A stretch of DNA of 64,000 nt, taken from positions 1-64,000 of the forward strand of contig DWXO01000021.1 in NCBI GenBank assembly GCA_019119165.1, read 5' to 3'. Shown here piece by piece: positions 44,237 to 53,667 of the stretch. Below the pieces are notes generated by a model. That model was not told the DNA's origin. It made no database searches and saw only the letters and a list, made by a program, of their open reading frames with translations. The translations under genes and the position numbers were made by a program. Source of the DNA: Candidatus Flavonifractor intestinigallinarum. GTDB lineage: Bacteria > Bacillota > Clostridia > Oscillospirales > Oscillospiraceae. Each line of letters opens with the position of its first letter. Positions within the stretch are counted from its first letter, which is position 1.

Positions 44237-45208
44237 ATGTGTACCAGCCTGACCTTTACCACCGAGCACACCTATTTCGGCCGGAATCTGGATCTGGAAT
44301 ACCACTTCGGCCAGCAGGTGGTCATTACCCCCCGCAATTACCCCTTTTCCTTTCGAGCCATGCCTGCCCTGGAGAAGCACCATGCCATCATCGGCATGGC
44401 CACGGTGGCGGAGGGCTATCCCCTCTACGCCGAGGGAGTCAATGAAAAGGGCCTCTATATGGCGGGGCTCAACTTCCCGGGCAACGCCTGCTATCCCTGC
44501 GGCCCGGAAAACGGCACTCCCGCCGCCCCCTATGAGCTGATCCCCTGGCTGCTGGGCACCTGCGACAGTGTGGACCAGGCCGAGGAAAAGCTGCGCTCCG
44601 TCCGGATTCTGGACACCCCCTTTGCCCCCAATATGCCCAACGCCCCCCTCCACTGGCACCTGGCCGACGGGCGGCGGGCTCTGGTGGCGGAGCCTATGGC
44701 CGACGGCCTGAAGTTGTTTGAGGACCCGGTGGGTGTGCTCACCAACAACCCAACCTTTAATTTCCACCTGACCAATCTGAACCAGTATATGGGCCTGTCT
44801 GCCGCCCAGCCGGACAATCGCTTCGGCGGGGTGGAGCTGCGCCCCTTCGGTCAGGGCATGGGCACATTGGGCCTGCCGGGGGACTGGTCACCTGCCTCCC
44901 GCTTTGTCCGGGCCGCCTTCCTCAAGTGGAACAGCGCCTGCCAGGGGGACCAGGCCTCCAGCGTCAGTCAGGTCTTTCACATCCTGGACGCCGTGGCCAT
45001 GCCCCGGGGGGCGGTGCGGACGCCCGAGGGGAAGTGGGACATTACGGATTACTCCTGCTGCATCGACGGCCGGACGGGCACCTACTACTATAAGACCTAC
45101 GACAACAGCCAGATTACCGCGGTGCCTATGGACGAGGCAAAGCGGGAGGGAGCAGCGCTGATCTGCCACCCTCTGGTGACCGAGCAGCAGTTCCGGATTG
45201 TGCCGTAA
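44237..45208 (+). CDS. choloylglycine hydrolase family (bile salt hydrolase-like) protein
   Basis: MCTSLTF N-terminal Cys2, GRNLDLEY, LTNNPTFNFHLTNL, SPASRFVRAAF. Confidence 0.85.
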   Translation: MCTSLTFTTEHTYFGRNLDLEYHFGQQVVITPRNYPFSFRAMPALEKHHAIIGMATVAEGYPLYAEGVNEKGLYMAGLNFPGNACYPCGPENGTPAAPYELIPWLLGTCDSVDQAEEKLRSVRILDTPFAPNMPNAPLHWHLADGRRALVAEPMADGLKLFEDPVGVLTNNPTFNFHLTNLNQYMGLSAAQPDNRFGGVELRPFGQGMGTLGLPGDWSPASRFVRAAFLKWNSACQGDQASSVSQVFHILDAVAMPRGAVRTPEGKWDITDYSCCIDGRTGTYYYKTYDNSQITAVPMDEAKREGAALICHPLVTEQQFRIVP

Positions 45209-45411
45209 GCTCCGCCGGGGCCTCTGCCCCGGCACTTGTACACATTGCATAAGAAGAGGACTGTCCCACCGGGGCGAAAAACGGGAAAACCAGGCCTAAA
45301 ACCACGCAGTTTGCCAATTCGGCTGAGAGTTAAGGCGGCTTTCTTAAATTTCATTGTGCATATTGGACATAATCATTGATAAAAAAATAACGAATTTCTC
45401 TTGCATTTTAC

Positions 45412-45440
45412 TTGCCTGTTGGCCGGCAGTGCGCTATACT
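45412..45440 (+). promoter_or_regulatory. promoter of the crt butyrate operon
   Basis: TTGCCT-17 nt-TATACT. Confidence 0.7.
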
Positions 45441-45454
45441 TATTAGGTAAGAAC

Positions 45455-45472
45455 TTGTTAAAAATATAACAA
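45455..45472. promoter_or_regulatory. Rex-like operator
   Basis: TTGTTA-AAAATA-TAACAA, matching the TTGTTA-N6-TAACAA Rex consensus, just downstream of the promoter. Confidence 0.8.
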
Positions 45473-45508
45473 TTCTAGATAGGTTACAGGACAAGGAGGT
45501 AGAACATA

Positions 45509-46285
45509 ATGGGTTTTGTGAAGCTGGAAAAGCAGGGCCATGTTGGCGTGGTCACCATTGACCGGCAGGAGGCGCTGAACGCGCTGAACAGCCAGGTTCT
45601 GAGCGATCTGGACGCGGTCATTGATCAGGTGGCTGCCGACGACGAGATCTATGTGATGATCCTCACCGGCGCGGGCCGTTCCTTCGTGGCGGGCGCTGAC
45701 ATCGGCGAGATGAAGAACTTCTCTTCCATCGACGGCAAGAAGTTCGGCGTACACGGCGGCGGTGTGTTCCTGAAGCTGGAGAATATGGCCAAGCCGGTCA
45801 TTGCCGCCATCAACGGGTTCGCTCTGGGCGGCGGCTGCGAGCTGAGCATGGCCTGCGATATCCGTCTGGCCAGCGAGAAGGCCAAGTTCGGTCAGCCCGA
45901 GGTGGGCCTGGGTATCACCCCCGGCTTTGCCGGTACTCAGCGGTTGCCCCGCATCGTGGGCATCTCCAAGGCCATGGAGCTGATCCTGACCGCCAAGGTC
46001 ATCAAGGCCGACGAGGCCAAGGCCATCGGCCTGGTCAGCGAGGTCTATCCCGCCGAGGAGCTGATGGACAAGGCCATGGAGCTGGCCAACGCCATCTGCG
46101 CCAACGCTCAGATCGCCGTGCAGGAGTCCAAGCGCTGCATCCGCATGGGTATGCAGACCGACATCGCCACCGGCTCCGCCTTTGAGGCCGAGGCCTTCGG
46201 CGTCTGCTGCGGCACCGCCGACAAGGACGAGGGCATGGGCGCCTTCCTGGAGAAGCGGGCTGAGAAGCACTTCCAGAATAAGTGA
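45509..46285 (+). CDS. crt: 3-hydroxybutyryl-CoA dehydratase (crotonase)
   Basis: Crotonase fold motifs; NGFALGGGCELSMACDIR. Confidence 0.93.
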   Translation: MGFVKLEKQGHVGVVTIDRQEALNALNSQVLSDLDAVIDQVAADDEIYVMILTGAGRSFVAGADIGEMKNFSSIDGKKFGVHGGGVFLKLENMAKPVIAAINGFALGGGCELSMACDIRLASEKAKFGQPEVGLGITPGFAGTQRLPRIVGISKAMELILTAKVIKADEAKAIGLVSEVYPAEELMDKAMELANAICANAQIAVQESKRCIRMGMQTDIATGSAFEAEAFGVCCGTADKDEGMGAFLEKRAEKHFQNK

Positions 46286-46474
46286 TCTGGCGGTGTGTGG
46301 GCCGATGAGGGCATCGGCCCCTACGTCTCCAATCCCCTCGGAGAGCGGAGGGGGTATCGCGCCGCTTGCGGCGCGTATCTAGGGGGAACTGGTTCCCTCT
46401 GGACGGCGCGGACGTAATACCTGCGTTTCCCGCAGGAAACGCCCGCGCCGTGGAGAAGCACTTCCAGAACAAGT
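46262..46474. repeat. 22-bp direct duplication of the crt 3' end (46262-46283 and 46453-46474) flanking a hairpin-rich insert
   Basis: GAGAAGCACTTCCAGAA(T/C)AAGT in both; each followed by a stop codon (TGA, TAA). Confidence 0.9.
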
Positions 46475-46547
46475 AAGGAAGTTCGGCGAATTTGATTCAG
46501 CAAACCAACTACATACATTTATAGTATTTGAAAAGAGGTTTTCTGCT

Positions 46548-47399
46548 ATGAAAAAGATTGTTGTCATCGGCGGCGGCACCATGGGCCTGGATATCGCTCA
46601 GGTCTTTGCCAAGAAGGATTTTGACGTTGTGGTCCGCGACATCAACGACGACATCATCAAGGCATCCGAGGCCCGCCTGAACAAGAGCCTGGACAAGCTG
46701 GTGGCCAAGGGCAAGATGGACGAGGCCAAGAAGGCCGACATCCTGGCCCGCATGAGCTTCACCACCGATCTGAAGGCTGCCGCCGACGCCGACCTGGTGG
46801 TTGAGGCCGCCATCGAGAACCTGGACATCAAGAAGAGCATCTTTGCCGAGCTGGACAGCATCTGCAAGCCCGAGACCATCCTGGCCTCCAACACCTCTTC
46901 CATCTCCATCACCGCTATCGCCGCCGCCACCAAGCGGGCCGACAAGTTTATCGGTATGCACTTCTTCAACCCCGCCACGGTCATGAAGCTGGTGGAGGTC
47001 ATCCGGGGCGCTCACACCTCCGACGAGACCTTCAAGACCATCAGCGACCTGTCCGTGGAGATCGGCAAGGAGCCTGTTGAGGTCAACGAGGCCCCCGGCT
47101 TCGTGGTCAACAAGATCCTGATCCCCATGATCAACGAGGGCATCGACCTGGTGTACACCGGCGTGGCTTCCGTGGAGGGTGTTGACACCGCCATGAAGCT
47201 GGGCGCCAACCACCCCATGGGCCCCCTGGCTCTGGGCGATCTGGTGGGCCTGGACGTGTGCCTGGCCATCATGGACACCCTGTACAACGAGACCCACGAT
47301 CCCAAGTACCGCGCCTCTCTGCTGCTGCGGAAGATGGTCCGCGCCGGCAAGCTGGGCCGCAAGACCGGCATCGGCTTCTACGACTACACCAAGAAGTAA
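46548..47399 (+). CDS. hbd: 3-hydroxybutyryl-CoA dehydrogenase
   Basis: [32 protein letters not shown]. Confidence 0.95.
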   Translation: MKKIVVIGGGTMGLDIAQVFAKKDFDVVVRDINDDIIKASEARLNKSLDKLVAKGKMDEAKKADILARMSFTTDLKAAADADLVVEAAIENLDIKKSIFAELDSICKPETILASNTSSISITAIAAATKRADKFIGMHFFNPATVMKLVEVIRGAHTSDETFKTISDLSVEIGKEPVEVNEAPGFVVNKILIPMINEGIDLVYTGVASVEGVDTAMKLGANHPMGPLALGDLVGLDVCLAIMDTLYNETHDPKYRASLLLRKMVRAGKLGRKTGIGFYDYTKK

Positions 47400-47491
47400 G
47401 AAGCCAGTTCATACTGCGCAAAACGACGGGCGGGAGCCTAAAACACTCCCGCCCGCCGTTGTGAAATACATATCTAGGAGGAAGGCAACAA

Positions 47492-48652
47492 ATGGATCTG
47501 CACCTTTCCAAAGAGCAGGAAATGCTCCGCAAGATGTACCGTGACTTTGCCGAAAACGAAGTCAAGCCCCTGGCTGAGTGGGTGGACGAGAACGAGGCGT
47601 TCCCCGAGGAGACCGTCAAGAAGATGGCCAAGCTGGGCATGATGGGCATCTATTTCCCCAAGGAGTATGGCGGCGCCGGCGCGGACGTTCTGTCCTACGT
47701 CATGGCCGTCGAGGAGATGAGCAAGGTCTGTGGTACCACCGGCGTTATCATCTCCGCTCACACCTCCCTGTGCTGCGCTCCCATCTATGAGAACGGCACC
47801 GAGGAGCAGAAGATGAAGTATCTGCCCAAGCTGTGCTCCGGCGAGTGGATCGGCGCCTTCGGCCTGACCGAGCCCGGCGCCGGCACCGACGCCCAGGGTC
47901 AGCAGACCACCGCCGTGAAGGACGAGAACGGCAACTGGGTGCTCAACGGCTCCAAGATCTTCATCACCAACGCCGGCTATGCCAACGTGTTCGTGATCTT
48001 CGCCATCACCGGTATCTCCACCGACAAGCGCGGCCGCAAGAAGAAGGAAATCTCCGCCTTCATCGTGGAGCGCACCGATCCCGGCTTCTCCGTGGGCAAG
48101 CACGAGAAGAAGATGGGCATCAAGGGCTCCTCCACCTGCGAGCTGATCATGGAGGACTGCGTGATCCCCGCCGACCGTCTGCTGGGCAAGCAGGGCAAGG
48201 GCTTCGGCATTGCCATGAAGACCCTGGACGGCGGCCGTATCGGTATCGCCTCCCAGGCTCTGGGCCTGGCCGAGGGCGCCATCGAGGAGACCATCAAGTA
48301 CACCAAGGAGCGTGTCCAGTTCGGTAAGCGCATTTCCCAGTTCCAGAACACCCAGTTCCAGCTGGCTGATATGCACGCCAAGACCGAGGCTGCCAAGTGG
48401 CTGGTTTACTCCGCCGCTATGAAGAAGCAGAACCATGAGCCCTACACCATGGACGCTGCCATGGCCAAGCTGTTCGCCGCCGAGACCGCCAGCGACGTGA
48501 CCCGCCGCTGCGTGCAGCTGTTCGGTGGCTACGGCTACACCCGTGAGTACCCCGTGGAGCGCATGATGCGCGACGCCAAGATCACTGAGATCTACGAGGG
48601 CACCAGCGAGGTCCAGCGCATGGTCATTTCTGCCAACCTGGGCGTGAACTAA
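47492..48652 (+). CDS. bcd: butyryl-CoA dehydrogenase
   Basis: Acyl-CoA dehydrogenase motifs; operon context. Confidence 0.95.
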   Translation: MDLHLSKEQEMLRKMYRDFAENEVKPLAEWVDENEAFPEETVKKMAKLGMMGIYFPKEYGGAGADVLSYVMAVEEMSKVCGTTGVIISAHTSLCCAPIYENGTEEQKMKYLPKLCSGEWIGAFGLTEPGAGTDAQGQQTTAVKDENGNWVLNGSKIFITNAGYANVFVIFAITGISTDKRGRKKKEISAFIVERTDPGFSVGKHEKKMGIKGSSTCELIMEDCVIPADRLLGKQGKGFGIAMKTLDGGRIGIASQALGLAEGAIEETIKYTKERVQFGKRISQFQNTQFQLADMHAKTEAAKWLVYSAAMKKQNHEPYTMDAAMAKLFAAETASDVTRRCVQLFGGYGYTREYPVERMMRDAKITEIYEGTSEVQRMVISANLGVN

Positions 48653-48675
48653 AGGAACTGGAGGGAAGTTACGAT

Positions 48676-49476
48676 ATGAAATGCATCGTTTGTGTTAAGC
48701 AGGTCCCGGATACCTCCGGTGTGGTGGCGGTGAAGGAAGACGGCACCATGGACCGTGCCGCCATGGCTACCATCACCAACCACGACGACCTGGCTGCTGT
48801 TGAGGCCGCTCTGCGCATCAAGGATGCCACCGGCTGCAAGGTGGTTGTGGTCTCCATGGGCCCCCCGCCCGCCGAGGGTATGCTCCGCGAGCTGCTGGCC
48901 ATGGGCTGCGACGAGGCCGTTCTGGTCTCCGCCCGTGAGTTCGGCGGTTCCGATACTTACGCCACCTCTCAGATCCTGGCTGCCGCCATCAAGAAGATCG
49001 GCGTGGACGACGACGATATCGTGTTCTGTGGCCGTCAGGCCATCGACGGCGATACCGCTCAGGTCGGTCCCCAGATCGCTGAGAAGCTGAACCTGCCCCA
49101 GGTCTCCTATGTGGCCGAGATCAACGTGGACGGCAAGGCTGTCACCGTGAAGCGTCTGCTGGAGGACGGCTACATGACCATCAAGGTCCAGACCCCCTGC
49201 CTGCTGACCTGCGTGAAGGAGCTCAACGATGCCCGCTACATGAGCGTGGGCGGCATCATGGAGTGCTACCAGAAGCCTCTGGAAGTGTACAACTATGAGA
49301 CTCTGAAGGACGATCCCCTGATTGATGTTACTACCATCGGCCTGAAGGGCTCTCCCACCAATGTGTACAAGTCCTTCTCTCCCCCGGTGAAGGGCGCCGG
49401 TATGATGATGGAGGGCGCCGATAAGGCGACTGTCGAGAAGCTGGTCTCCATCCTCAACGACAAGCACATTATCTGA
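48676..49476 (+). CDS. etfB: electron transfer flavoprotein subunit beta
   Basis: MKCIVCVKQVPDTS; CGRQAIDGDTAQVGPQIAEKL. Confidence 0.95.
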   Translation: MKCIVCVKQVPDTSGVVAVKEDGTMDRAAMATITNHDDLAAVEAALRIKDATGCKVVVVSMGPPPAEGMLRELLAMGCDEAVLVSAREFGGSDTYATSQILAAAIKKIGVDDDDIVFCGRQAIDGDTAQVGPQIAEKLNLPQVSYVAEINVDGKAVTVKRLLEDGYMTIKVQTPCLLTCVKELNDARYMSVGGIMECYQKPLEVYNYETLKDDPLIDVTTIGLKGSPTNVYKSFSPPVKGAGMMMEGADKATVEKLVSILNDKHII

Positions 49477-49495
49477 TTGAAAGGAGAGCAATAGA

Positions 49496-50599
49496 ATGGC
49501 TTTCAATAGTAGCGATACCGCCGCCTTCAAGGGCGTATGGGTTTTCTGTGAGCAGCGCGAGGGCGTTATCATGTCCACCAGCTACCAGCTCCTCTCCGAG
49601 GGCCGTAAGCTGGCCAACGACCTGGGCGTTGAGCTGTGCGGCGTGGTCCTGGGCAAGGACATCAAGGAAGAGTACCTGAAGGCTCTGGGCGGCTACGGCG
49701 CCGACAAGGTGTACTACTGCAACCACGAGCTGCTGGACGTTTACACCACCGACGCCTACACCAAGGTCATCTGCGACCTGGTGGAGGACAAGAAGCCCGA
49801 GATCTTCCTCATCGGCGCCACCAACATCGGTCGTGACCTGGGCCCCCGCTGCGCTGCCCGGCTGCACACCGGTCTGACCGCCGACTGTACCCACCTGGAC
49901 GTGGACGTGGCCAAGTACAAGGAGTTCCTGAAGACCACCTCCACCATCGACGTGGATAACACCGTGTTCGAGGAGAACACCAACCTGAAGATGACCCGTC
50001 CCGCTTTCGGCGGTCACCTGATGGCCACCATCATCTGCCCCCGCTTCCGTCCCCAGATGTCCACCGTCCGTCCCGGCGTGATGCAGACCCAGCCCTACGA
50101 CGAGGCCGGCGCTGCCAAGACCGAGATCGTCAACGTGGATGTGGCCCTGTCCAAGGACGACATCCATGTGGACGTCATCGAGGTCAAGAAGGCCGCCAAG
50201 AAGCTGGTTGACCTGATCGGCGCCGACGTTGTGGTCTCCGTGGGCCGCGGCATCAGCAAGGACGTTGAGGGCGGCATCAAGCTGGCCGAGGAGCTGGCTT
50301 CCGTCCTGGGCGGCGTTGTGGGTTCCTCCCGTGCCTGCGTGGACGCCGGCTGGATCACTGCCGACCATCAGGTCGGCCAGACCGGCAAGACCGTCCATCC
50401 CCGCATCTATGTTGCTCTGGGTATCTCCGGCGCCATCCAGCACCTGGCTGGTATGCAGGACTCCGAGTGCATCATCGCGGTGAACAAGAACGAGTCCGCC
50501 CCCATCTTCGACGTGGCTTCCTACGGCATCTGCGGCGACCTGTACAAGGTTACCCCCATGCTCATCGAGGCCATCCGGGCTGCCAAGGCTGCCAAGTAA
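49496..50599 (+). CDS. etfA: electron transfer flavoprotein subunit alpha
   Basis: GSSRACVDAGWITADHQVGQTGKTVHPRIYVALGISGAIQH. Confidence 0.95.
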   Translation: MAFNSSDTAAFKGVWVFCEQREGVIMSTSYQLLSEGRKLANDLGVELCGVVLGKDIKEEYLKALGGYGADKVYYCNHELLDVYTTDAYTKVICDLVEDKKPEIFLIGATNIGRDLGPRCAARLHTGLTADCTHLDVDVAKYKEFLKTTSTIDVDNTVFEENTNLKMTRPAFGGHLMATIICPRFRPQMSTVRPGVMQTQPYDEAGAAKTEIVNVDVALSKDDIHVDVIEVKKAAKKLVDLIGADVVVSVGRGISKDVEGGIKLAEELASVLGGVVGSSRACVDAGWITADHQVGQTGKTVHPRIYVALGISGAIQHLAGMQDSECIIAVNKNESAPIFDVASYGICGDLYKVTPMLIEAIRAAKAAK

Positions 50600-50614
50600 G
50601 ATCCTTTACATCCA

Positions 50615-50648
50615 AAATCACCGGCTGGATTCCAGCCGGTGATTTTTT
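50615..50648 (+). terminator. terminator of the butyrate operon
   Basis: AAATCACCGGCTGG-ATT-CCAGCCGGTGATTTTTT. Confidence 0.92.
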
Positions 50649-50715
50649 ATTGGGAGAATCATTGCGGAAGGGGACGGAATGGGATATACTGATAAGCCGT
50701 GAGGAGGTGAGGAGA

Positions 50716-51585
50716 ATGTTGGAACGCCATCCCAACAGTGTGCTGCTGCTGGGCGTGGTGGGGATCTCCATCTCCGCCATCCTGGTGCGCTACTCCCAGG
50801 CCCCTTCGGTGATCACCGCCGTATACCGCCTGGGCTGGACGGTGTTGCTGCTGCTGCCGGCGGTGCTTACAAAGTTCCGGCAGGAGCTAAAGCAGGTACG
50901 GGGGAAGGACGTGCTGCTGTGTACCCTCAGCGGCATTTGTCTGGCCCTCCATTTTCTCACCTGGTTTGAGTCCCTGAAATGGACCGGCGTGGCGGTGTCC
51001 ACTGTTCTGGTGAGTACGGAGGTTATCTTTACAGCTCTGGGCTTTGCCCTCTTTCTCAAGGGGAAGATCCCGCCCCTGGGGGTGGCAGCCATCCTGCTGG
51101 CCTTCGGCGGCAGCGTCCTGTTGGCCCTGGCGGGAGGGGGAACGGGCAGCGCATGGTATGGAAATGTGCTGGCATTGGCGGCAGCTTTCTTTGTCGCTCT
51201 GTATACTTTGATTGGAAGAATACAGAGAGGATACCTTTCCACCACCGTTTACACCTTTTTGACCTATCTGGCCTGCTTCCTGACCCTGCTGCTCATGGCT
51301 GTGGCCAGCGGTACCCCCCTGGTGGGCTACGGCGGGCGGGAGTGGCTCATCGGCCTGGGGCTGGCGGTGCTGTGTACCCTTATGGGCCACAGCCTGTTCA
51401 GCTGGTGCCTGAAATTTCTCTCCCCCGCCTATGTGTCGGCGGCAAAGCTGTGCGAACCGGTGTTCTCCGGCGCTCTGGCCGTCCCCCTGTTCGGAGAGAT
51501 CCCCACCCCCATGCAGCTGCTGGGGGCGGCGGTCATCTTGGGGGCGGTGCTCCTCTACACCTGGGCGGAGGGGCGGCAGTCCTGA
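50716..51585 (+). CDS. EamA/DMT family transporter
   Basis: Ten-TM EamA-like protein from MLERHPNSVLLLGVVGIS; SD gaggtgagg. Confidence 0.85.
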   Translation: MLERHPNSVLLLGVVGISISAILVRYSQAPSVITAVYRLGWTVLLLLPAVLTKFRQELKQVRGKDVLLCTLSGICLALHFLTWFESLKWTGVAVSTVLVSTEVIFTALGFALFLKGKIPPLGVAAILLAFGGSVLLALAGGGTGSAWYGNVLALAAAFFVALYTLIGRIQRGYLSTTVYTFLTYLACFLTLLLMAVASGTPLVGYGGREWLIGLGLAVLCTLMGHSLFSWCLKFLSPAYVSAAKLCEPVFSGALAVPLFGEIPTPMQLLGAAVILGAVLLYTWAEGRQS

Positions 51586-51690
51586 CCCCCTTTGGCGATT
51601 TGTGACGAAAGAATACGAATGGTTGTACTTTACAATTTATGGTAAAGATGTATAATTGAGTCATAGAATCGTACAAAGGGGGAGGACGCC

Positions 51691-51939
51691 ATGAAAGAGC
51701 TGCTGCTGGAGAGCCCGGAGGGCTGTGGGTACCGCTACGCCATTCTGGTGGACGAGATGGCGGTGGGGGGACTGTGCTGCGAGAGTTACGGCATCAAGGT
51801 CACCGGGCCGGACGGGGACAGCCAGGCGGTGCCCAACATCACGGTAAGCGCCGGGCGGATTGACGAACTGGCTGAGTTGGTCTGCCGCAACCAGGTGTCG
51901 CCGGTGACCCTGCGGGATGTGGTGGAGGACTGGCTGTAA
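51691..51939 (+). CDS. small conserved protein, DUF6514-like
   Basis: 82-aa ORF with SD; family assignment tentative. Confidence 0.55.
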   Translation: MKELLLESPEGCGYRYAILVDEMAVGGLCCESYGIKVTGPDGDSQAVPNITVSAGRIDELAELVCRNQVSPVTLRDVVEDWL

Positions 51940-51979
51940 GAGAAATGGATAACAATGCAGCACAATTGGATTCTTTGCA

Positions 51980-52008
51980 TTGACAGCACCGGTAAAATCG
52001 GCTATGAT
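51980..52008 (+). promoter_or_regulatory. near-consensus promoter for the NSS transporter
   Basis: TTGACA-17 nt-TATGAT, about 230 nt upstream of the start codon. Confidence 0.85.
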
Positions 52009-52240
52009 AATGTCTGCTGAATCAACTGCTTTGTCCTCCGCTTGGGCAGACGTTCGAGAGGAAAAAAGAAAAAAACTGCTGTTCAGACGGCAAAGTAGCT
52101 TGTTTCCCGCGGTGAGGACCGCGGGAATTCTCTTTGTGGAGGGGTTTTCCTCCCGGAGAGGCAGCGGGGCCGGATGCCGGAGCTTCGGCGAAGCCGGCTC
52201 AGAAGGCCGCCCTGGGCGGCCAAACCAAGGAGGAAAGATC

Positions 52241-53626
52241 GTGAAAGAGAGAGAGACCTTTGCGTCCCGGCTGGGCTTCGTGCTCATCTCCGCCGGGTGC
52301 GCCATCGGCCTGGGCAACGTCTGGCGTTTCCCCTACATTGTGGGGCAATACGGCGGCGCCGCCTTTGTGCTGATCTATCTGGTGTTTCTGGTGATTATGG
52401 GTGTACCCATCATGGCCATGGAGTTCGCTGTGGGCCGGGCCAGCCGGAAGAGCATCATCGTGTCCTTTCAGGAACTGGAGCCCAAGGGCACCAAATGGCA
52501 CTGGTACGGCTGGTTCGGTATGGCGGGCAACTACCTGCTGATGATGTTCTATACCACCATTGCCGGCTGGCTGCTGATGTACTTCTTCAAGATTGCCGCC
52601 GGCCAGTTTGATGGACTGGACCAGGCGGGTGTGTCACAGGCCTATGCGGATATGACGGCTGATCCTGGCATTCAGCTGATCTTCATGGCCGTCGTAGTGG
52701 TGTTGGGCATGGTGATCTGCAGCCGGGGCCTCCGCAACGGCGTGGAGAAGGTCAACAAGTTCATGATGCTCTGTCTGCTGTGCCTGCTGGTGGTGCTGGC
52801 CATCCGGGCCATCACCCTGCCCGGCGCCATCAAGGGCCTGGAGTTCTATCTGGTGCCCAATTTCGATAACCTGATGTACGACGCCAACGGCAATTTCCGG
52901 CTGGGCGAGGCCATCTACGCCGCCATGGGGCAGTCCTTCTTTACCCTGAGCCTGGGCATCGGCGCCATGGCCATCTTCGGCAGCTACATCGGCAAAGAAC
53001 GCCGCCTCTTCGGCGAGGCTATCAGCGTGGGTATTCTGGATACCTGCGTGGCCTTTGTGGCCGGCCTGATCATCTTCCCCTCCGCCTTCGCTTTTGGGAT
53101 TAACCCTGACTCTGGCTTCAATCTCATCTTCGTCACCCTGCCCAATGTGTTTAACGCCATGTCGGGCGGGCGACTGTGGGGTGCGCTCTTCTTCGTGTTC
53201 CTCTTCTTTGCCGCCCTGTCCACCATCACCGCCGTGTTTGAGAATATTTTGGCCTGCTGGATGGACAAGTGGGGGGTGTCCCGCCGTAGGGCGGTGGCCG
53301 TCAACCTGGTGCTGATCTTCCTGCTCAGCCTGCCCTGCCTGCTGGGCAACAATGTGTGGAGCGGCGTGCAATTCCTGGGTTCCGGCATTATGGAGTGGGA
53401 GGACTTCCTGATCACCAACAACCTGCTGCCCATCGGCTCGGTGATCTATCTGCTCTTCTGCTGCCTGTCCAAGAAGGTCGCCTGGGGCTTCGACGGCTTC
53501 CTGGCCGAGGTCGACCAGGGCAAGGGGGCCCGGTTCCCCGCCAAGCTGCGGATGTATTTCACCGTGGTGGTGCCCATCATCGTGCTTATCATCTTTGTCA
53601 TGGGCTATATTGAGAAATTTGCATAA
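52241..53626 (+). CDS. neurotransmitter:sodium symporter (NSS) family transporter
   Basis: RLGFVLISAGCAIGLGNVWRFPYIVGQYGGAAFVLIYL; GTG start with SD aaggagg. Confidence 0.93.
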   Translation: MKERETFASRLGFVLISAGCAIGLGNVWRFPYIVGQYGGAAFVLIYLVFLVIMGVPIMAMEFAVGRASRKSIIVSFQELEPKGTKWHWYGWFGMAGNYLLMMFYTTIAGWLLMYFFKIAAGQFDGLDQAGVSQAYADMTADPGIQLIFMAVVVVLGMVICSRGLRNGVEKVNKFMMLCLLCLLVVLAIRAITLPGAIKGLEFYLVPNFDNLMYDANGNFRLGEAIYAAMGQSFFTLSLGIGAMAIFGSYIGKERRLFGEAISVGILDTCVAFVAGLIIFPSAFAFGINPDSGFNLIFVTLPNVFNAMSGGRLWGALFFVFLFFAALSTITAVFENILACWMDKWGVSRRRAVAVNLVLIFLLSLPCLLGNNVWSGVQFLGSGIMEWEDFLITNNLLPIGSVIYLLFCCLSKKVAWGFDGFLAEVDQGKGARFPAKLRMYFTVVVPIIVLIIFVMGYIEKFA

Positions 53627-53632
53627 ACCTGC

Positions 53633-53665
53633 AAAAAAGGACCTGCCCCAGGCAGGTCCTTTTTT
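53633..53665. terminator. bidirectional terminator
   Basis: AAAAAAGGACCTGCC-CCA-GGCAGGTCCTTTTTT. Confidence 0.92.
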
Positions 53666-53667
53666 GT

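Noticed and set aside
52100-52140. T-box element before the NSS transporter
   Set aside because: GCGGTGAGGACCGCG superficially resembles the T-box sequence but lacks the TGGN tRNA-acceptor-binding bulge and a recognisable stem I specifier region.
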